64,000 nt of DNA from Limnohabitans sp. 2KL-1 (GCF_003063435.1 NZ_NESL01000001.1:682001-746000), one strand, 5' to 3'. Numbered from the stretch's first letter, positions 1 to 9,215 are shown. Made by a program: numbers and translations. The notes: a model not told the origin generated them from the sequence alone.

Positions 1-1
1 C

Positions 2-643
2 CGCGGTACGCCCTTTGGTGAGCGCTGGCACGCCTTGTTGCACCTTGAAAAATTGGCTTTGGATGTGTTGCAGGGTCATGGTGTGGCCTGTGCCGACACC
101 CGGATGGTGGAAACGGCCACACGCACTTTTTTGCTGTCGAGGCGGTTTGACCGCAGTGCGCTGTTTGGCTACCGCCATCTGGTGGCCGCTGCGGCCGTGC
201 ACGACCACTTTGTCCGTGCGCCGCGCCAGCACTGGGTGGGCACCTGCCGTGCGCTACTGGGGCAAGCCTTGCTGAGTCCGCAAGGCGTGGACACTGCGGC
301 GCAGGCTTTTCTGTTTGGGCAGTTCATCGGCAACACCGACATGCACTTTGGCAACCTGTCATTTTTCGTGGACAACGTGGCCCGCCCCCATTTTGAAGTG
401 ACCCCGATCTACGACATGCTGCCCATGATGTGGCGCCCCAGCATCCACAGCGGCAGTCTGGACGCTGACCCCTTGCGCCAGCCCCCGGTTTTGGCGGGTT
501 TCGCCGCTCAGGCCGATGCAGTGCGTGACTGGGCCGTGGATTACTGGCAGCGTGCTGCGGCCATGCGCACACTGGGTCCGGCGTTGCAGTCGGTATGCGA
601 AGTCAATGCACAGCGTTTGAAAACCCGGTTTGCCGGGCTGTGA
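2..643 (+). CDS. HipA-family kinase-like protein, C-terminal part
   Basis: The reading frame is open from the window edge and ends at the TGA at 641-643, so only the C-terminal ~213 residues are present. The visible part carries FLLSRRFDR, then GNTDMHFGN and PIYDMLP, which match the catalytic and metal-binding segments of HipA-type Ser/Thr kinases (the N-D-x-H-x-G-N motif and the later Y-D). Members may be toxins of two-gene modules or solitary YjjJ-like proteins. The partner region lies outside the window, so the subtype cannot be decided. It converges on lysA with only 10 bp between the stop codons. Confidence 0.7.
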   Translation, partial: RGTPFGERWHALLHLEKLALDVLQGHGVACADTRMVETATRTFLLSRRFDRSALFGYRHLVAAAAVHDHFVRAPRQHWVGTCRALLGQALLSPQGVDTAAQAFLFGQFIGNTDMHFGNLSFFVDNVARPHFEVTPIYDMLPMMWRPSIHSGSLDADPLRQPPVLAGFAAQADAVRDWAVDYWQRAAAMRTLGPALQSVCEVNAQRLKTRFAGL

Positions 644-653
644 TGCAGCCAGA

Positions 654-1943
654 TCAGACCAGCTGTTCCAGCGCAAAGGTGTCAAACGCCGATTCGCGCT
701 GACGGATCAGGTGGGCGTTTGTGCCGTCTACCAAAATTTCGGCGGCGCGGCCTCGGGTGTTGTAGTTGCTGGCCATGCTCATGCAGTAGGCACCTGCTGA
801 CAGGACGGCGAGCACGTCACCGGCTTGCACCAGCAACTGGCGGTCGCGGCCGATCCAGTCGCCGCTCTCGCACACGGGGCCCACGATGTCGTACACCTCG
901 CCAGTACCTTCACTCGTGCGGGGGGTGACCGGCACGATTTGGTGAAACGCCTGGTACATGGCCGGGCGGGGCAGGTCGTTCATGGCGGCGTCGACGATGC
1001 AAAAGTTCTTTTGCTCACCGGGCTTCAGATACAGCACCTCGGTCAGGCACACGCCGGCATTGCCCACCAGTGAGCGGCCTGGCTCAATCATGATCTGGCG
1101 CTGGCCGTAGCCGCGTGCATCCAGCTTGGCCAGCAACTGTGCCCACAGCGCATCGGCTTCGGGCGGTGTGTCGCCGTTGTAGTTGATGCCCAAGCCGCCG
1201 CCAAAGTCGATGTGTTGAATCGGGATGCCTGCTGCCTCAATCTCACCTACCAAATCCAGCACGCGGTCCATGGCGTCCAGATAGGGCGTGGTTTCTGTGA
1301 TTTGCGAGCCAATGTGGCAGTCGATACCCACGACCTTCAGGCCCTTTAGGCTGGCCGCATGGCGGTAGGCGCGCAAGGCATCTTCGTGGGCAATGCCGAA
1401 TTTGTTGCCTTTGAGGCCCGTCGAGATGTAGGGGTGGGTCTTCGCGTCCACATTGGGGTTAACGCGCAAGCTGACCGGTGCTTTCAGATTCAAGCTGACC
1501 GCCACTTCGCTGAGCACATCGAGTTCGGCTTCGCTTTCCACGTTGAAGCAGCCAATGCCCACTTGCAGCGCCTGCTTCATCTCGGCGCGTGTTTTACCCA
1601 CACCTGAAAAAATAACTTTGGCCGGGTCAGCGCCTGCCGCCAGCACGCGGGCCAGTTCGCCACCTGAGACGGTGTCAAAACCACAACCGGCATCGGCAAA
1701 GACCTGCAGCACGGCCAGGGTGGAGTTGGCTTTCATGGCGTAGCAAATTTGGGCCTTGCGCCCGGCAAAGCCGCGTTGGTAGGCGGCCAGTGCCGACAAC
1801 ATGGCGGCTTTGGAATACACGAACAGGGGCGTGCCGTGTTCACGCGCCAGGTCAGACAGGCGCACGCCCTCCACCATGAGTTGATCGCCTGCATAAGCGA
1901 TGTGGGGTTGGCCGGGCAGGGTGGCGTTGAGCGATGCGGTCAT
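654..1943 (-). CDS. lysA: Diaminopimelate decarboxylase LysA
   Basis: This 429-residue PLP enzyme decarboxylates meso-diaminopimelate to L-lysine, the last step of lysine synthesis, in the cytoplasm. The PLP lysine lies in the motif CYAMKANS at about residues 67-74, and the substrate-binding CESGD motif is at about 358-362. A glycine-rich GGGLG phosphate-binding segment is also present. Length and architecture (alanine-racemase-like barrel followed by a beta domain) are normal. It is followed upstream, on the same strand, by the small lipoprotein gene lptM about 50 bp away, the usual lptM-lysA order, so the two are probably co-transcribed. Confidence 0.97.
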   Translation of the reverse strand: MTASLNATLPGQPHIAYAGDQLMVEGVRLSDLAREHGTPLFVYSKAAMLSALAAYQRGFAGRKAQICYAMKANSTLAVLQVFADAGCGFDTVSGGELARVLAAGADPAKVIFSGVGKTRAEMKQALQVGIGCFNVESEAELDVLSEVAVSLNLKAPVSLRVNPNVDAKTHPYISTGLKGNKFGIAHEDALRAYRHAASLKGLKVVGIDCHIGSQITETTPYLDAMDRVLDLVGEIEAAGIPIQHIDFGGGLGINYNGDTPPEADALWAQLLAKLDARGYGQRQIMIEPGRSLVGNAGVCLTEVLYLKPGEQKNFCIVDAAMNDLPRPAMYQAFHQIVPVTPRTSEGTGEVYDIVGPVCESGDWIGRDRQLLVQAGDVLAVLSAGAYCMSMASNYNTRGRAAEILVDGTNAHLIRQRESAFDTFALEQLV

Positions 1944-1994
1944 GGGCGGGGGAGGTTTAAAGCAGGCAAAGGGGTGGCAGTTCAGAAACAGGAA

Positions 1995-2213
1995 TCACGG
2001 CACCCTGGTGGGGTCGGGCCTTGTTTTCGTGGCGGGCTGCGGTTCTATCGGTGAGGGGTGAAAGGGGTTCAGTGCTTCAGGCAAGGTGGCTCGCCCCGCT
2101 GATGCGGGCGTGTTGGGTAGGACGAGAGGCCCCCGCTGCCCGCAAGCGGTCAATACGGCCGCACCCGCCACAAGGGCATGTGCGGTGACTAGAATCCTTG
2201 TTAACTTCAACAT
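1995..2213 (-). CDS. lptM: LPS translocon maturation chaperone LptM (YifL-type lipoprotein)
   Basis: This is a 72-residue lipoprotein with an N-terminal hydrophobic segment and the lipobox LTAC at residues 21-24, followed by the family hallmark [10 protein letters not shown]. LptM helps LptD/LptE reach the right disulfide state in the outer membrane of Gram-negative bacteria. The tail is proline-rich and low in complexity, as in other members. The ATG at 2211-2213 places the signal peptide correctly; longer starts would read through the divergent cyaY gene. It lies directly upstream of lysA and is divergent from cyaY, with only 12 bp between the start codons. Confidence 0.9.
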   Translation of the reverse strand: MLKLTRILVTAHALVAGAAVLTACGQRGPLVLPNTPASAGRATLPEALNPFHPSPIEPQPATKTRPDPTRVP

Positions 2214-2225
2214 GCAGTGATTGTA

Positions 2226-2555
2226 ATGACCGACCTTGAATTCATGGACCAAGCCGAGCGCCTGTTGGCGGGCGTCGAGACGCGCTGCGATCACTTGAAT
2301 GATCACACCGATGCCGATATCGACAACCAGCGGGTTGGGGGCATGGTGACCTTGACTTTTCCCAACCGAAGCCAGATCGTGATCAACTTGCAAAAACCCC
2401 TGCACGAAGTGTGGCTGGCCGCACGCTGTGGTGGCTTTCATTACAAGTTTGATGGCCAGCGCTGGGTTGACACCAAGGGGCAGGGTGAGTTTTGGGAGAG
2501 TCTGTCTCGCTATGCATCTGAACAGTCAGGGCAAGCGTTGTTGTTCAATTCTTGA
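2226..2555 (+). CDS. cyaY: Iron donor protein CyaY (bacterial frataxin)
   Basis: This 109-residue frataxin-like protein binds iron through an acidic first helix and regulates Fe-S cluster assembly on IscS. Visible features are the N-terminal [14 protein letters not shown] helix, a DHTDADID acidic stretch, and the core [25 protein letters not shown] with GGFHY, all standard for CyaY. The ATG at 2226 gives the family N-terminus; an in-frame GTG at 2217 is less likely. The gene is divergent from lptM and converges on mrcA, with a shared hairpin between them. Confidence 0.95.
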   Translation: MTDLEFMDQAERLLAGVETRCDHLNDHTDADIDNQRVGGMVTLTFPNRSQIVINLQKPLHEVWLAARCGGFHYKFDGQRWVDTKGQGEFWESLSRYASEQSGQALLFNS

Positions 2556-2585
2556 CGGACGCAGCGCAGGGCTAGTCAAAGGCTT

Positions 2586-2620
2586 AAAGCCCTGCATGTG
2601 GCGTGCAGGGCTTTAATTTT
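2586..2620. terminator. Bidirectional intrinsic terminator between cyaY and mrcA
   Basis: An 11-bp perfect inverted repeat (arms 2586-2596 and 2604-2614, AAAGCCCTGCA / TGCAGGGCTTT) has a 7-nt loop. A T-rich tract follows on the plus strand and an A-rich flank provides U-runs on the other. It overlaps the mrcA stop codon and can end both convergent transcripts. Confidence 0.85.
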
Positions 2621-5000
2621 TGAACAAATCAAGAATGCGGCTGCGCTCTTCAGCGGGTGGCAGGTTTTCTGGTGCCTTGTTGCTTTCTGAGGGGGTGCCC
2701 AGCGAGTGGATGCCGCCCCCTCGTGCGAATTCATCGTAAATCCATTCACCGCCGATGTTCACCAAGCCTTCTGCAACGGCAGGCTCCGATACGGGCAGCC
2801 CCCGCAAGGCGGTTTCCATGAATTTGATCCAGACCGGCAGGCTCAAGCCTCCGCCGGTTTCGCGATCACCAAGTTTGCGTGGCGTGTCGTAACCGATCCA
2901 CACCACAGCCGCCAGGTTGGGTTGGTAACCGGCAAACCAAGCGTCCATGGCATCGTTGGTGGTGCCCGTTTTGCCATAGACGTCGGGGCGTTGAAGCGTC
3001 GCTTGGGCGCGTGCTGCCGTGCCCGAGCGTGTCACCTCCTGCAATAAACTGGTCATCAAATAAGCATTGCGTGCGGGGATGGTGCGCTGCGCTTCCTCTG
3101 GGTGTGACGGCGCGGGGGTGTCGACCAGAATCCGGTCTTTGTAGTCAGCGATGCGGTTGATCAAATGCGGTTGAACCCGATAGCCACCATTGGCAAAGAC
3201 CGAGTAGCCCGTGGCCATTTGCATCACGGTCACCGAACCTGCGCCGAGTGCCATGGTCAGATAGGGCGGGTGTTTGTCTGCATCGAAACCAAACCGCGTG
3301 ATCCATTCCTGTGCATTGCGGGCCCCCACAGATTGCAACACCCGAATGGACACCATGTTTTTGGATTTGGCCAAGCCTTTGCGCAGACTCATTGGGCCAT
3401 CAAAGCTGCCGTCATAGTTTTTAGGTTCCCAGGGTTGGCCGCCTGTGACACCACCGTCAAAAAACAAGGGCGCATCGTTCACGATGGTCGATGGGGTGAA
3501 GCCTTTTTCCAGAGCCGCAGAGTAAATGAACGGTTTGAAGCTGGAGCCGGGCTGACGCCAAGCCTGGGTCACATGGTTGAACTTGTTCTTGGCAAAGTCA
3601 AAACCCCCGACCAAAGCCCGGATGGCACCTGATTGAGGGGTGATGGCGACCAAGGCCCCTTCGACCTCGGGCAGTTGTGTGATTTCCCAGCCACCTTTGG
3701 GCATTTGAACCACGCGGATCACCGCGCCTCTTCGGATCTGTTTGGCCGAAGGGGCTTTGTCTGCCAAGCCCGATTGGACAGGCTTCAGGCCTTCTCCGGT
3801 GATGGTCAGTTGCTCGCCGTTTTGACGGATGGCGACCACTTTCTTGAGGGAGGCTTCCAGCACCACGGCAGCCATGACATCCCCGTTGTCGGGATGGTCG
3901 TCCAGTGCATCGTCAATGGCTTCATCGATTTTCTTGGGGTCAGAGGGCAAATCGATGAACTGTTCAGGGCCGCGGTAAATTTGGCGTCGTTCAAAGTCCA
4001 TCAGGCCTTGCCGCAGTGCACGGTAGGCTGCAGCTTGCTCCTGGGACTGGATGGTGGTGTAAACATTCAAGCCACGGGTGTAGGTTTCTTGGCCGTATTG
4101 GGCAAAGACCATTTGCCGTACAGTTTCGGCCACGTATTCGGCATGCAGGGTTTTCCGGTCGGCAGAGGAGCGCAGACGAAGGGGCTCCGCTTTGGCTTGG
4201 GCAGCTTGCTGGGCTGTGATGTAGCCGTTTTCTTCCATGCGCTCAATGATGTGCAGTTGCCGAGAGCGTGCGCGTTTGGGGTTGCTGATGGGGTTGTAGG
4301 AGGATGGCGCTTTGGGCAAACCTGCCAGCATGGCCGCTTCAGCGATGGTGATTTCTTTCAGGGGTTTGCCAAAGTAGGTTTCTGCTGCCGAGGCAAAACC
4401 GTAAGCCCGGTTGCCCAGAAAGATCTGGTTCATGTAGATCTCCAGAATCTGGTCTTTGCTCAGCATGTGCTCGAGTTTGTAGGTCAGCAAGATCTCATAG
4501 ATTTTTCGGGTGTAGGTTTTTTCTGAGGACAGGTAGACATTGCGTGCCACCTGCATCGTGATGGTGGACGCACCTTGACTTTTCATTCGCCCGATATTCG
4601 CCACGCCCGCGCGCAAAATGCCCACGTAATCCACGCCACCGTGCTGATAAAAGCGGTTGTCTTCGATGGCCAGAATGGCGTCTTTCAAAACTTGAGGGAT
4701 GTCCTTGATGGGGGTGAGGTTGCGGCGTTCTTCGCCGAATTCCCCCATCAATTGTCCATCTGCGGTGTACACCCGCAAAGGCAGCTTGGGTTTGTAGTCG
4801 GCCAGGTCAGAGATGTCGGGCAGGTTGGGGTAAGCCATCACCATCGCGACAGCCACCACCATCAGCAGCACCACCAGGCCCGCGGCAACAAGGCCCAAAG
4901 CCCACAACAACAACTGAGTCAACCGCCTGCCAAGGAGCGAAGACCTGGGGCTTTGGCGGGTTGAATGAGAGGCGTCCGAGGCGTTGTCTTTGGAGGGCAT
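2613..5000 (-). CDS. mrcA: Penicillin-binding protein 1A (bifunctional glycosyltransferase/transpeptidase)
   Basis: This 795-residue class A PBP polymerises and cross-links peptidoglycan at the inner membrane. A transmembrane segment lies at about residues 29-56. The GT51 domain follows, with the catalytic Glu in AIEDNRFYQHGGVD (E113) and the STITMQ motif near 145. The transpeptidase domain has the nucleophile in GSSFK (S486, K489), then SKN and KTGT. The region around 345-445 matches the OB-like insert of PBP1A. Full length for the family. It sits divergently upstream of the pilMNOPQ genes, the conserved arrangement in beta- and gammaproteobacteria. Confidence 0.97.
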   Translation of the reverse strand: MPSKDNASDASHSTRQSPRSSLLGRRLTQLLLWALGLVAAGLVVLLMVVAVAMVMAYPNLPDISDLADYKPKLPLRVYTADGQLMGEFGEERRNLTPIKDIPQVLKDAILAIEDNRFYQHGGVDYVGILRAGVANIGRMKSQGASTITMQVARNVYLSSEKTYTRKIYEILLTYKLEHMLSKDQILEIYMNQIFLGNRAYGFASAAETYFGKPLKEITIAEAAMLAGLPKAPSSYNPISNPKRARSRQLHIIERMEENGYITAQQAAQAKAEPLRLRSSADRKTLHAEYVAETVRQMVFAQYGQETYTRGLNVYTTIQSQEQAAAYRALRQGLMDFERRQIYRGPEQFIDLPSDPKKIDEAIDDALDDHPDNGDVMAAVVLEASLKKVVAIRQNGEQLTITGEGLKPVQSGLADKAPSAKQIRRGAVIRVVQMPKGGWEITQLPEVEGALVAITPQSGAIRALVGGFDFAKNKFNHVTQAWRQPGSSFKPFIYSAALEKGFTPSTIVNDAPLFFDGGVTGGQPWEPKNYDGSFDGPMSLRKGLAKSKNMVSIRVLQSVGARNAQEWITRFGFDADKHPPYLTMALGAGSVTVMQMATGYSVFANGGYRVQPHLINRIADYKDRILVDTPAPSHPEEAQRTIPARNAYLMTSLLQEVTRSGTAARAQATLQRPDVYGKTGTTNDAMDAWFAGYQPNLAAVVWIGYDTPRKLGDRETGGGLSLPVWIKFMETALRGLPVSEPAVAEGLVNIGGEWIYDEFARGGGIHSLGTPSESNKAPENLPPAEERSRILDLFKN

Positions 5001-5189
5001 AAGGCGGGTCTTGAAGGCGACCAGCGGATTGCCGGACGCCAGACATTATAAAAATCTTGCTCTGGCTGGCCGTGTTTAAAAAACAGGAATCAATAACTTA
5101 AGTGGTATTAAAAGTTTGTTGAAACGCGAAATTCATGTTACAAAACCTGACACGGCAAGCCGTTGAGGACGTTGAACAGGGGGCAATAC

Positions 5190-5933
5190 ATGCAAGGCTG
5201 GTCTCGGTTTTGGCAACGAATGACAAGCCGTCCCCTGCGCCATTCTTGGGGGTTGGCCCATGATGGCGCGGCTTGGGCTTTGGTTGGCCTGGTGATGCAC
5301 AAAGCCCAAGGCGTGAAGGTTCACACCAATCTGAAAATTGACCACGCCGAAGAGCACTCGGCCGAGCCGGGCTTCAGTGCAGGCTTGAGCCAAGTGGACG
5401 CCCGTGCAGGTCGTTCGTCGCGACGGCTTCATGTGTCATTGTCGGCAGATCAAATGGTTTTTGGCGCACTGGAGTTGCCGGCGCAATGGTCACAAGACGC
5501 CTTGGCCAGCGAGGTGCAGTTGGAGGTCGCTCAAATGTTGGGGCTTGGCCCCCAAGAGGTTCATTTTGATTTTCAACCGGAAGCCTTTTCCAAAGAGGGT
5601 GTGAGGCGTCAGCATTGGGTCGGCTGCGCCCAGAGTCAGATCGACCAGTTGACAGCATCTGCCAAGGCCGCCCATTGGCAAATCGCCAGTGTAGAGCCCG
5701 CATGGCATGCCGCGCAAAGGGCGGCGCAGCATCTGCAGGGAGGACTGGTCAGTTTGCTGACCCAGCCCACGCAAGATTGGCAATTTCAGTTGCCGGCTGG
5801 ATCGGTGCCCGACGATTCGGACGACGCCTTGCTGGGCCGCTTTGGTCCTGATTTCGCCCTCGAGCAAGCTATGAAGTCCTCTGCTGGCCCACGTTTGGTG
5901 GCTTCAGGCTTGGCTTTGAAAGCGTGGCTTTGA
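5190..5933 (+). CDS. pilM: PilM-like type IV pilus inner-membrane platform protein (short)
   Basis: This 247-residue product occupies the pilM position, next to mrcA and ahead of pilN. PilM is an actin-like cytoplasmic protein that links to the PilN tail at the inner membrane. The middle part (LHVSLSADQMVFGALELP, then a Glu-rich helix and VHFDFQPE) matches the PilM subdomain pattern. The protein is clearly shorter than the usual ~350 residues, and I cannot see the nucleotide-binding motifs of canonical PilM. The ATG at 5190 follows a G-rich stretch (AGGGGGC) at a fair distance; a TTG at 5163 is the alternative. Its stop overlaps the pilN start by one base. Confidence 0.7.
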   Translation: MQGWSRFWQRMTSRPLRHSWGLAHDGAAWALVGLVMHKAQGVKVHTNLKIDHAEEHSAEPGFSAGLSQVDARAGRSSRRLHVSLSADQMVFGALELPAQWSQDALASEVQLEVAQMLGLGPQEVHFDFQPEAFSKEGVRRQHWVGCAQSQIDQLTASAKAAHWQIASVEPAWHAAQRAAQHLQGGLVSLLTQPTQDWQFQLPAGSVPDDSDDALLGRFGPDFALEQAMKSSAGPRLVASGLALKAWL

Positions 5934-6610
5934 TGCGTCCTTTCAATTTTCTGCAATACCCGGCATTGGCTAGGCAACGCAAAAGCCGTCACCGGTGGCA
6001 GACCTCTTTGGCTGGCTTGGTGGTGGGGTTGGCCAGTGCGTGGGGGCTTTTGCAATGGGGACAACAGGCCTTGGCAGACATGCAGCAAGACCGAGCTCGC
6101 TTGCAAAAGCGGTTGGACGACATCACGCTGCAGCAGCAGACCCACCACAAACAACAAGCGCTGCAGAAAAAATGGGATCAGCAAGCGCTGCATTTGAGCC
6201 AGGTCAGTCAGCAGCAAGCGATCTGGCAGGTTTTACACCGGGCTTTGTTGCAAGAGCCGAATCTCAGTTCGGCGCGCTTTTTGAGTTTGCAAATGGACCC
6301 CGACAAGTTCGAGTTGCAGGGCGTGGCACCTGACCTTGAGCGCATGGACGGGGCGCGTCAGCGAGTGTCTCGCGCTTTGATGGAGGCATCCAGTCGTGGT
6401 GATGTGAGCCCGGCTCAGCTCGGGGCACCTGTTTTGACTTTGCGCAGTCTGGTCTTGTCTGAGGTGAGACCCGGCGACGCCGCCGATCACCTGCCTCAAA
6501 CGGCTGGTTTGGAGTTTGTCTGGCAAGGTGCCTGGCCTTTAATCGGCCCATGGCGCGCGCCAGCAGCTCAAGCGGATCAGCCCGCGCCAGGCCGCAAGGG
6601 ATCACCATGA
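5933..6610 (+). CDS. pilN: PilN-like type IV pilus assembly protein
   Basis: This 225-residue bitopic inner-membrane protein has a short cytoplasmic N-terminus starting MRPFNFLQYP (the PilM-binding segment is usually here, in the form of an INLLP-like motif), a transmembrane helix at about 25-43, a Gln-rich coiled coil at about 50-95, and a periplasmic ferredoxin-like region. This is the PilN layout. The ATG at 5933 shares a base with the pilM stop (TGATG), which implies translational coupling. The stop in turn overlaps the next start (ATGA at 6607). Confidence 0.75.
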   Translation: MRPFNFLQYPALARQRKSRHRWQTSLAGLVVGLASAWGLLQWGQQALADMQQDRARLQKRLDDITLQQQTHHKQQALQKKWDQQALHLSQVSQQQAIWQVLHRALLQEPNLSSARFLSLQMDPDKFELQGVAPDLERMDGARQRVSRALMEASSRGDVSPAQLGAPVLTLRSLVLSEVRPGDAADHLPQTAGLEFVWQGAWPLIGPWRAPAAQADQPAPGRKGSP

Positions 6611-7635
6611 CCTTCGATATGCACTCGTTTTTTCACAGGCCACCCAGTGCCCCTGGTGTGGACAAGTGGTCGGCGTTCAGCCGGGACAAAATACGGTCGC
6701 TTGTGCAGCGTTGGGGTTTTGCCATGGCCGGCTTTGCTCTGGGCGTGGTCTGGATGGGGTGGGCTCATGACGATGTGGTGCAGGCTTTTTGGCAAACAGA
6801 AGATACCGTGGAGGATTTGCGCGCCAAATTGCCACCTTTGCAAGCCCAGGTGGCCATGAAAGAGGGCGCACACTTGGCAAAGGCCTCGCCTGTGTCATTG
6901 GCGTTGTTGCCCACTCACGATCAGCAGCCGCTGATCTGGCCCCGTTTGCAACAGATTTTGGCTCGACACGATGTCCGGCTTTTGTCCTTGCGACCTGTGC
7001 CTGATTCCTTGGCGGCACCTTTGGCCAGTCAGGCCATTGCGGTCCATCTGCAAGCCCGCTTCGACGATTGGGTGGACGCTTGGGCTGCCATGAGTGCCAG
7101 TGGCCCGGTGTGGTCCATTGAACGTTTGCGCATCACACCGCGAGACACGGGCGTGGACCTGGAGGTGGTGCTGCGGGTGTGGTTGCGCGATGCATCGGCC
7201 GACAGTGCCTCTAGCGGGTGGGGGGCGCACGAAATGACGCCGTGGCCTGTGCGCCAAAGAGTGCGCTCGGCGCAAGGCGGCTCTGATGCTGACCGCGTTT
7301 TCGCGTCTGCATCCGCGTTTGCATCCCCCGCGGGTGTCATGTCGTCACGCTGGAGGCCGCCGCCGCCACAGGCTGCATTGGTGGAAAGCGAAGAAGTGTT
7401 CCGGGCCGATCCCCATGATTGGCCTATGGCCCATGTTCGTTTGGCAGGCATTTGGCAGGACGCACAAGATCGACAAGCCATTTTGTTGGCGGGGCCGCAT
7501 TGGGTGCGCGCACGACAGGGCCAAAGGGTCACCCGTGAGGGGCACACGGTTGAGCGCATCGAGGCCGACAGGATCAGTTTGCGTGCTGGGCAAGGGGCCT
7601 TGGAAATTTTGACTTTTGCAAAGGTGCAGCCATGA
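6607..7635 (+). CDS. Fused PilO-PilP type IV pilus alignment protein
   Basis: This 342-residue protein stands where separate pilO and pilP genes are expected. The N-terminal ~200 residues have a transmembrane helix at about 38-55, a short coiled segment and a PilO-like periplasmic domain. After a low-complexity linker (about 205-260, Ser/Ala/Pro-rich) the C-terminal ~80 residues (VRLAGIWQD, ILLAGPHWVRARQGQRV, VERIEADRISL) match the PilP beta-domain that contacts the PilQ secretin. No lipobox is present, so the PilP part would be anchored through the PilO helix rather than a lipid. The fusion is inferred from order and pattern; a domain search would settle it. Confidence 0.65.
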   Translation: MTFDMHSFFHRPPSAPGVDKWSAFSRDKIRSLVQRWGFAMAGFALGVVWMGWAHDDVVQAFWQTEDTVEDLRAKLPPLQAQVAMKEGAHLAKASPVSLALLPTHDQQPLIWPRLQQILARHDVRLLSLRPVPDSLAAPLASQAIAVHLQARFDDWVDAWAAMSASGPVWSIERLRITPRDTGVDLEVVLRVWLRDASADSASSGWGAHEMTPWPVRQRVRSAQGGSDADRVFASASAFASPAGVMSSRWRPPPPQAALVESEEVFRADPHDWPMAHVRLAGIWQDAQDRQAILLAGPHWVRARQGQRVTREGHTVERIEADRISLRAGQGALEILTFAKVQP

Positions 7636-9074
7636 AGTCCATGACCTCATCTGTGGTGATTTGGCGCACTTGCATGGGCGTCATGGCCCTCATGGGTTGC
7701 GGGCTACCGTCATGGGCGCAGACTCAACCTCAACCTCAACCTCAACCTCAGACGGTCGCGCCTGTCCTGGAGGCCAGTGTGTCCCATGGGTTCAAACCCA
7801 TCAGCCTGAATTTCCAGAACATCGACATCAGAACCTTGCTGCAGGTGTTTGCCGATTTCACAGGGTTGAACCTGGTGGCCACCGACAGTGTCAGCGGGGC
7901 CGTGACGGTGCGCCTGACCGATGTGCCCTGGCCGCAGGCCTTGCAGATTGTCTTGCAGTCCAAGGGTTTGGCTTCGCGGCAGGACGGACGCGTGTTGTGG
8001 GTGGCACCACAAGAGGAGTGGGCATTGCGTGAGAAAAAGCAACTGGACGCACAGGCGGCGCTGGAGGCGGTCAGCCCTTTGCAGATGCTGACCATGCGCT
8101 TGCAATACGCGCGAGCTGGCGAGGTGGCGCAGCGATTGCAAGGCGGTGTGGCTGGCAGTTCAGGGGCTGGTCGCTGGCTCAGCAGCAGGGGCAGTGTGAT
8201 GGCTGAGCCACGCACCAACCAGCTTTTCATTTCCGATCTGCCCGCCCGTTTGGCCGATGTTCAAAAACTGCTGGCGCAACTGGATGTGCCGGTCAGGCAG
8301 GTCTTGATCGAGGCGCGCATCGTGGAGGCCGATGACCAGTTTGGGCAGTCGCTCGGGGTGCGGCTGGGAACGGGCATGCAGGTGCCGTTGCGCATGAACA
8401 ACCGGGCCAATACCCTGGCCTTGGGGGCGAGCAACGCCGTCACTGCAGCCGGGGTTGTGACAGGGAACCAAGTTAATTTTCCAGCGGGTTCGGCAGGGCA
8501 GACGCTCAACACACCCGCCAGCTTTGCGGTGTCCTTGTTCAATGCGGCTGCCGACCGTTTCATCAATGTGGAGATATCAGCGCTGGAGGCCGATGGTCGG
8601 GGCACGGTGGTTTCGCGGCCCAGAGTGGTCACCGCCGATCAGACCAAAGCCCTGATCGAGCAAGGCACCGAGTTGCCTTATCAGACCGCGTCGGCCAGTG
8701 GCGCGACGTCCATCACGTTCCGCAAGGCCAACCTGAAATTGGAGGTCACGCCGCAAATTACCCCCGATGGGTCGGTGGTGCTGGAGGTGGACGTCAACCG
8801 TGACAGTGTGGGGCAGATCACGCCTGCTGGTTACGCGATCAATACCAAGCATGTCAAAACCCAGGTGCGGGTGGAGGACGGCGGTACGGTGGTGCTGGGC
8901 GGTATTTACGAAGAAACCGACCGCAACAACGAGGCCAAGGTGCCCGGCCTGGGGGATGTGCCCGGCCTGGGCTGGTTGTTCAAGAACCGTGACCAAGCGC
9001 AGCGCAAGAGCGAATTGTTGATTTTCCTCACCCCCCGGGTGATGGCCGATGGTCCGGCGGCCATGCCGCCTTGA
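7632..9074 (+). CDS. pilQ: PilQ-type secretin, short form
   Basis: This 480-residue outer-membrane secretin is the channel of type IV pili or DNA uptake. The signal sequence ends near SWAQ at about residues 27-30. An STN/N0 domain follows (FQNIDIRTLLQVFADFTGLNLV, about 55-115), then one N1 domain and the C-terminal secretin barrel (PRVVTADQTKALIEQGTELPY, then LELEVTP-like repeats and VPGLGDVPGLGWLF). It lacks the N-terminal AMIN domains, so it is well short of the usual ~700 residues. The ATG overlaps the previous stop. A Gln-Pro repeat just after the signal peptide is encoded by a hexanucleotide repeat. Confidence 0.88.
   Translation: MKSMTSSVVIWRTCMGVMALMGCGLPSWAQTQPQPQPQPQTVAPVLEASVSHGFKPISLNFQNIDIRTLLQVFADFTGLNLVATDSVSGAVTVRLTDVPWPQALQIVLQSKGLASRQDGRVLWVAPQEEWALREKKQLDAQAALEAVSPLQMLTMRLQYARAGEVAQRLQGGVAGSSGAGRWLSSRGSVMAEPRTNQLFISDLPARLADVQKLLAQLDVPVRQVLIEARIVEADDQFGQSLGVRLGTGMQVPLRMNNRANTLALGASNAVTAAGVVTGNQVNFPAGSAGQTLNTPASFAVSLFNAAADRFINVEISALEADGRGTVVSRPRVVTADQTKALIEQGTELPYQTASASGATSITFRKANLKLEVTPQITPDGSVVLEVDVNRDSVGQITPAGYAINTKHVKTQVRVEDGGTVVLGGIYEETDRNNEAKVPGLGDVPGLGWLFKNRDQAQRKSELLIFLTPRVMADGPAAMPP
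7725..7748 (+). repeat. Hexanucleotide tandem repeat (CAACCT)x4 inside pilQ
   Basis: Four perfect copies of CAACCT encode the alternating Pro-Gln tract right after the PilQ signal peptide. The unit is a multiple of three, so slippage would change linker length without a frameshift. Confidence 0.9.
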
Positions 9075-9215
9075 GCCGCTGCAGCTGGTTTGGCCCGAGC
9101 CACGAGGGTTTCACCACACAGGGGCGGCAACCGTGTGGGGTCGAATACACTTGCAAACTTCGAACGGCAGGCCCGAATCCCAGGCCGTCGCCGATTTTTT
9201 CAGTGCGAGATTTCC

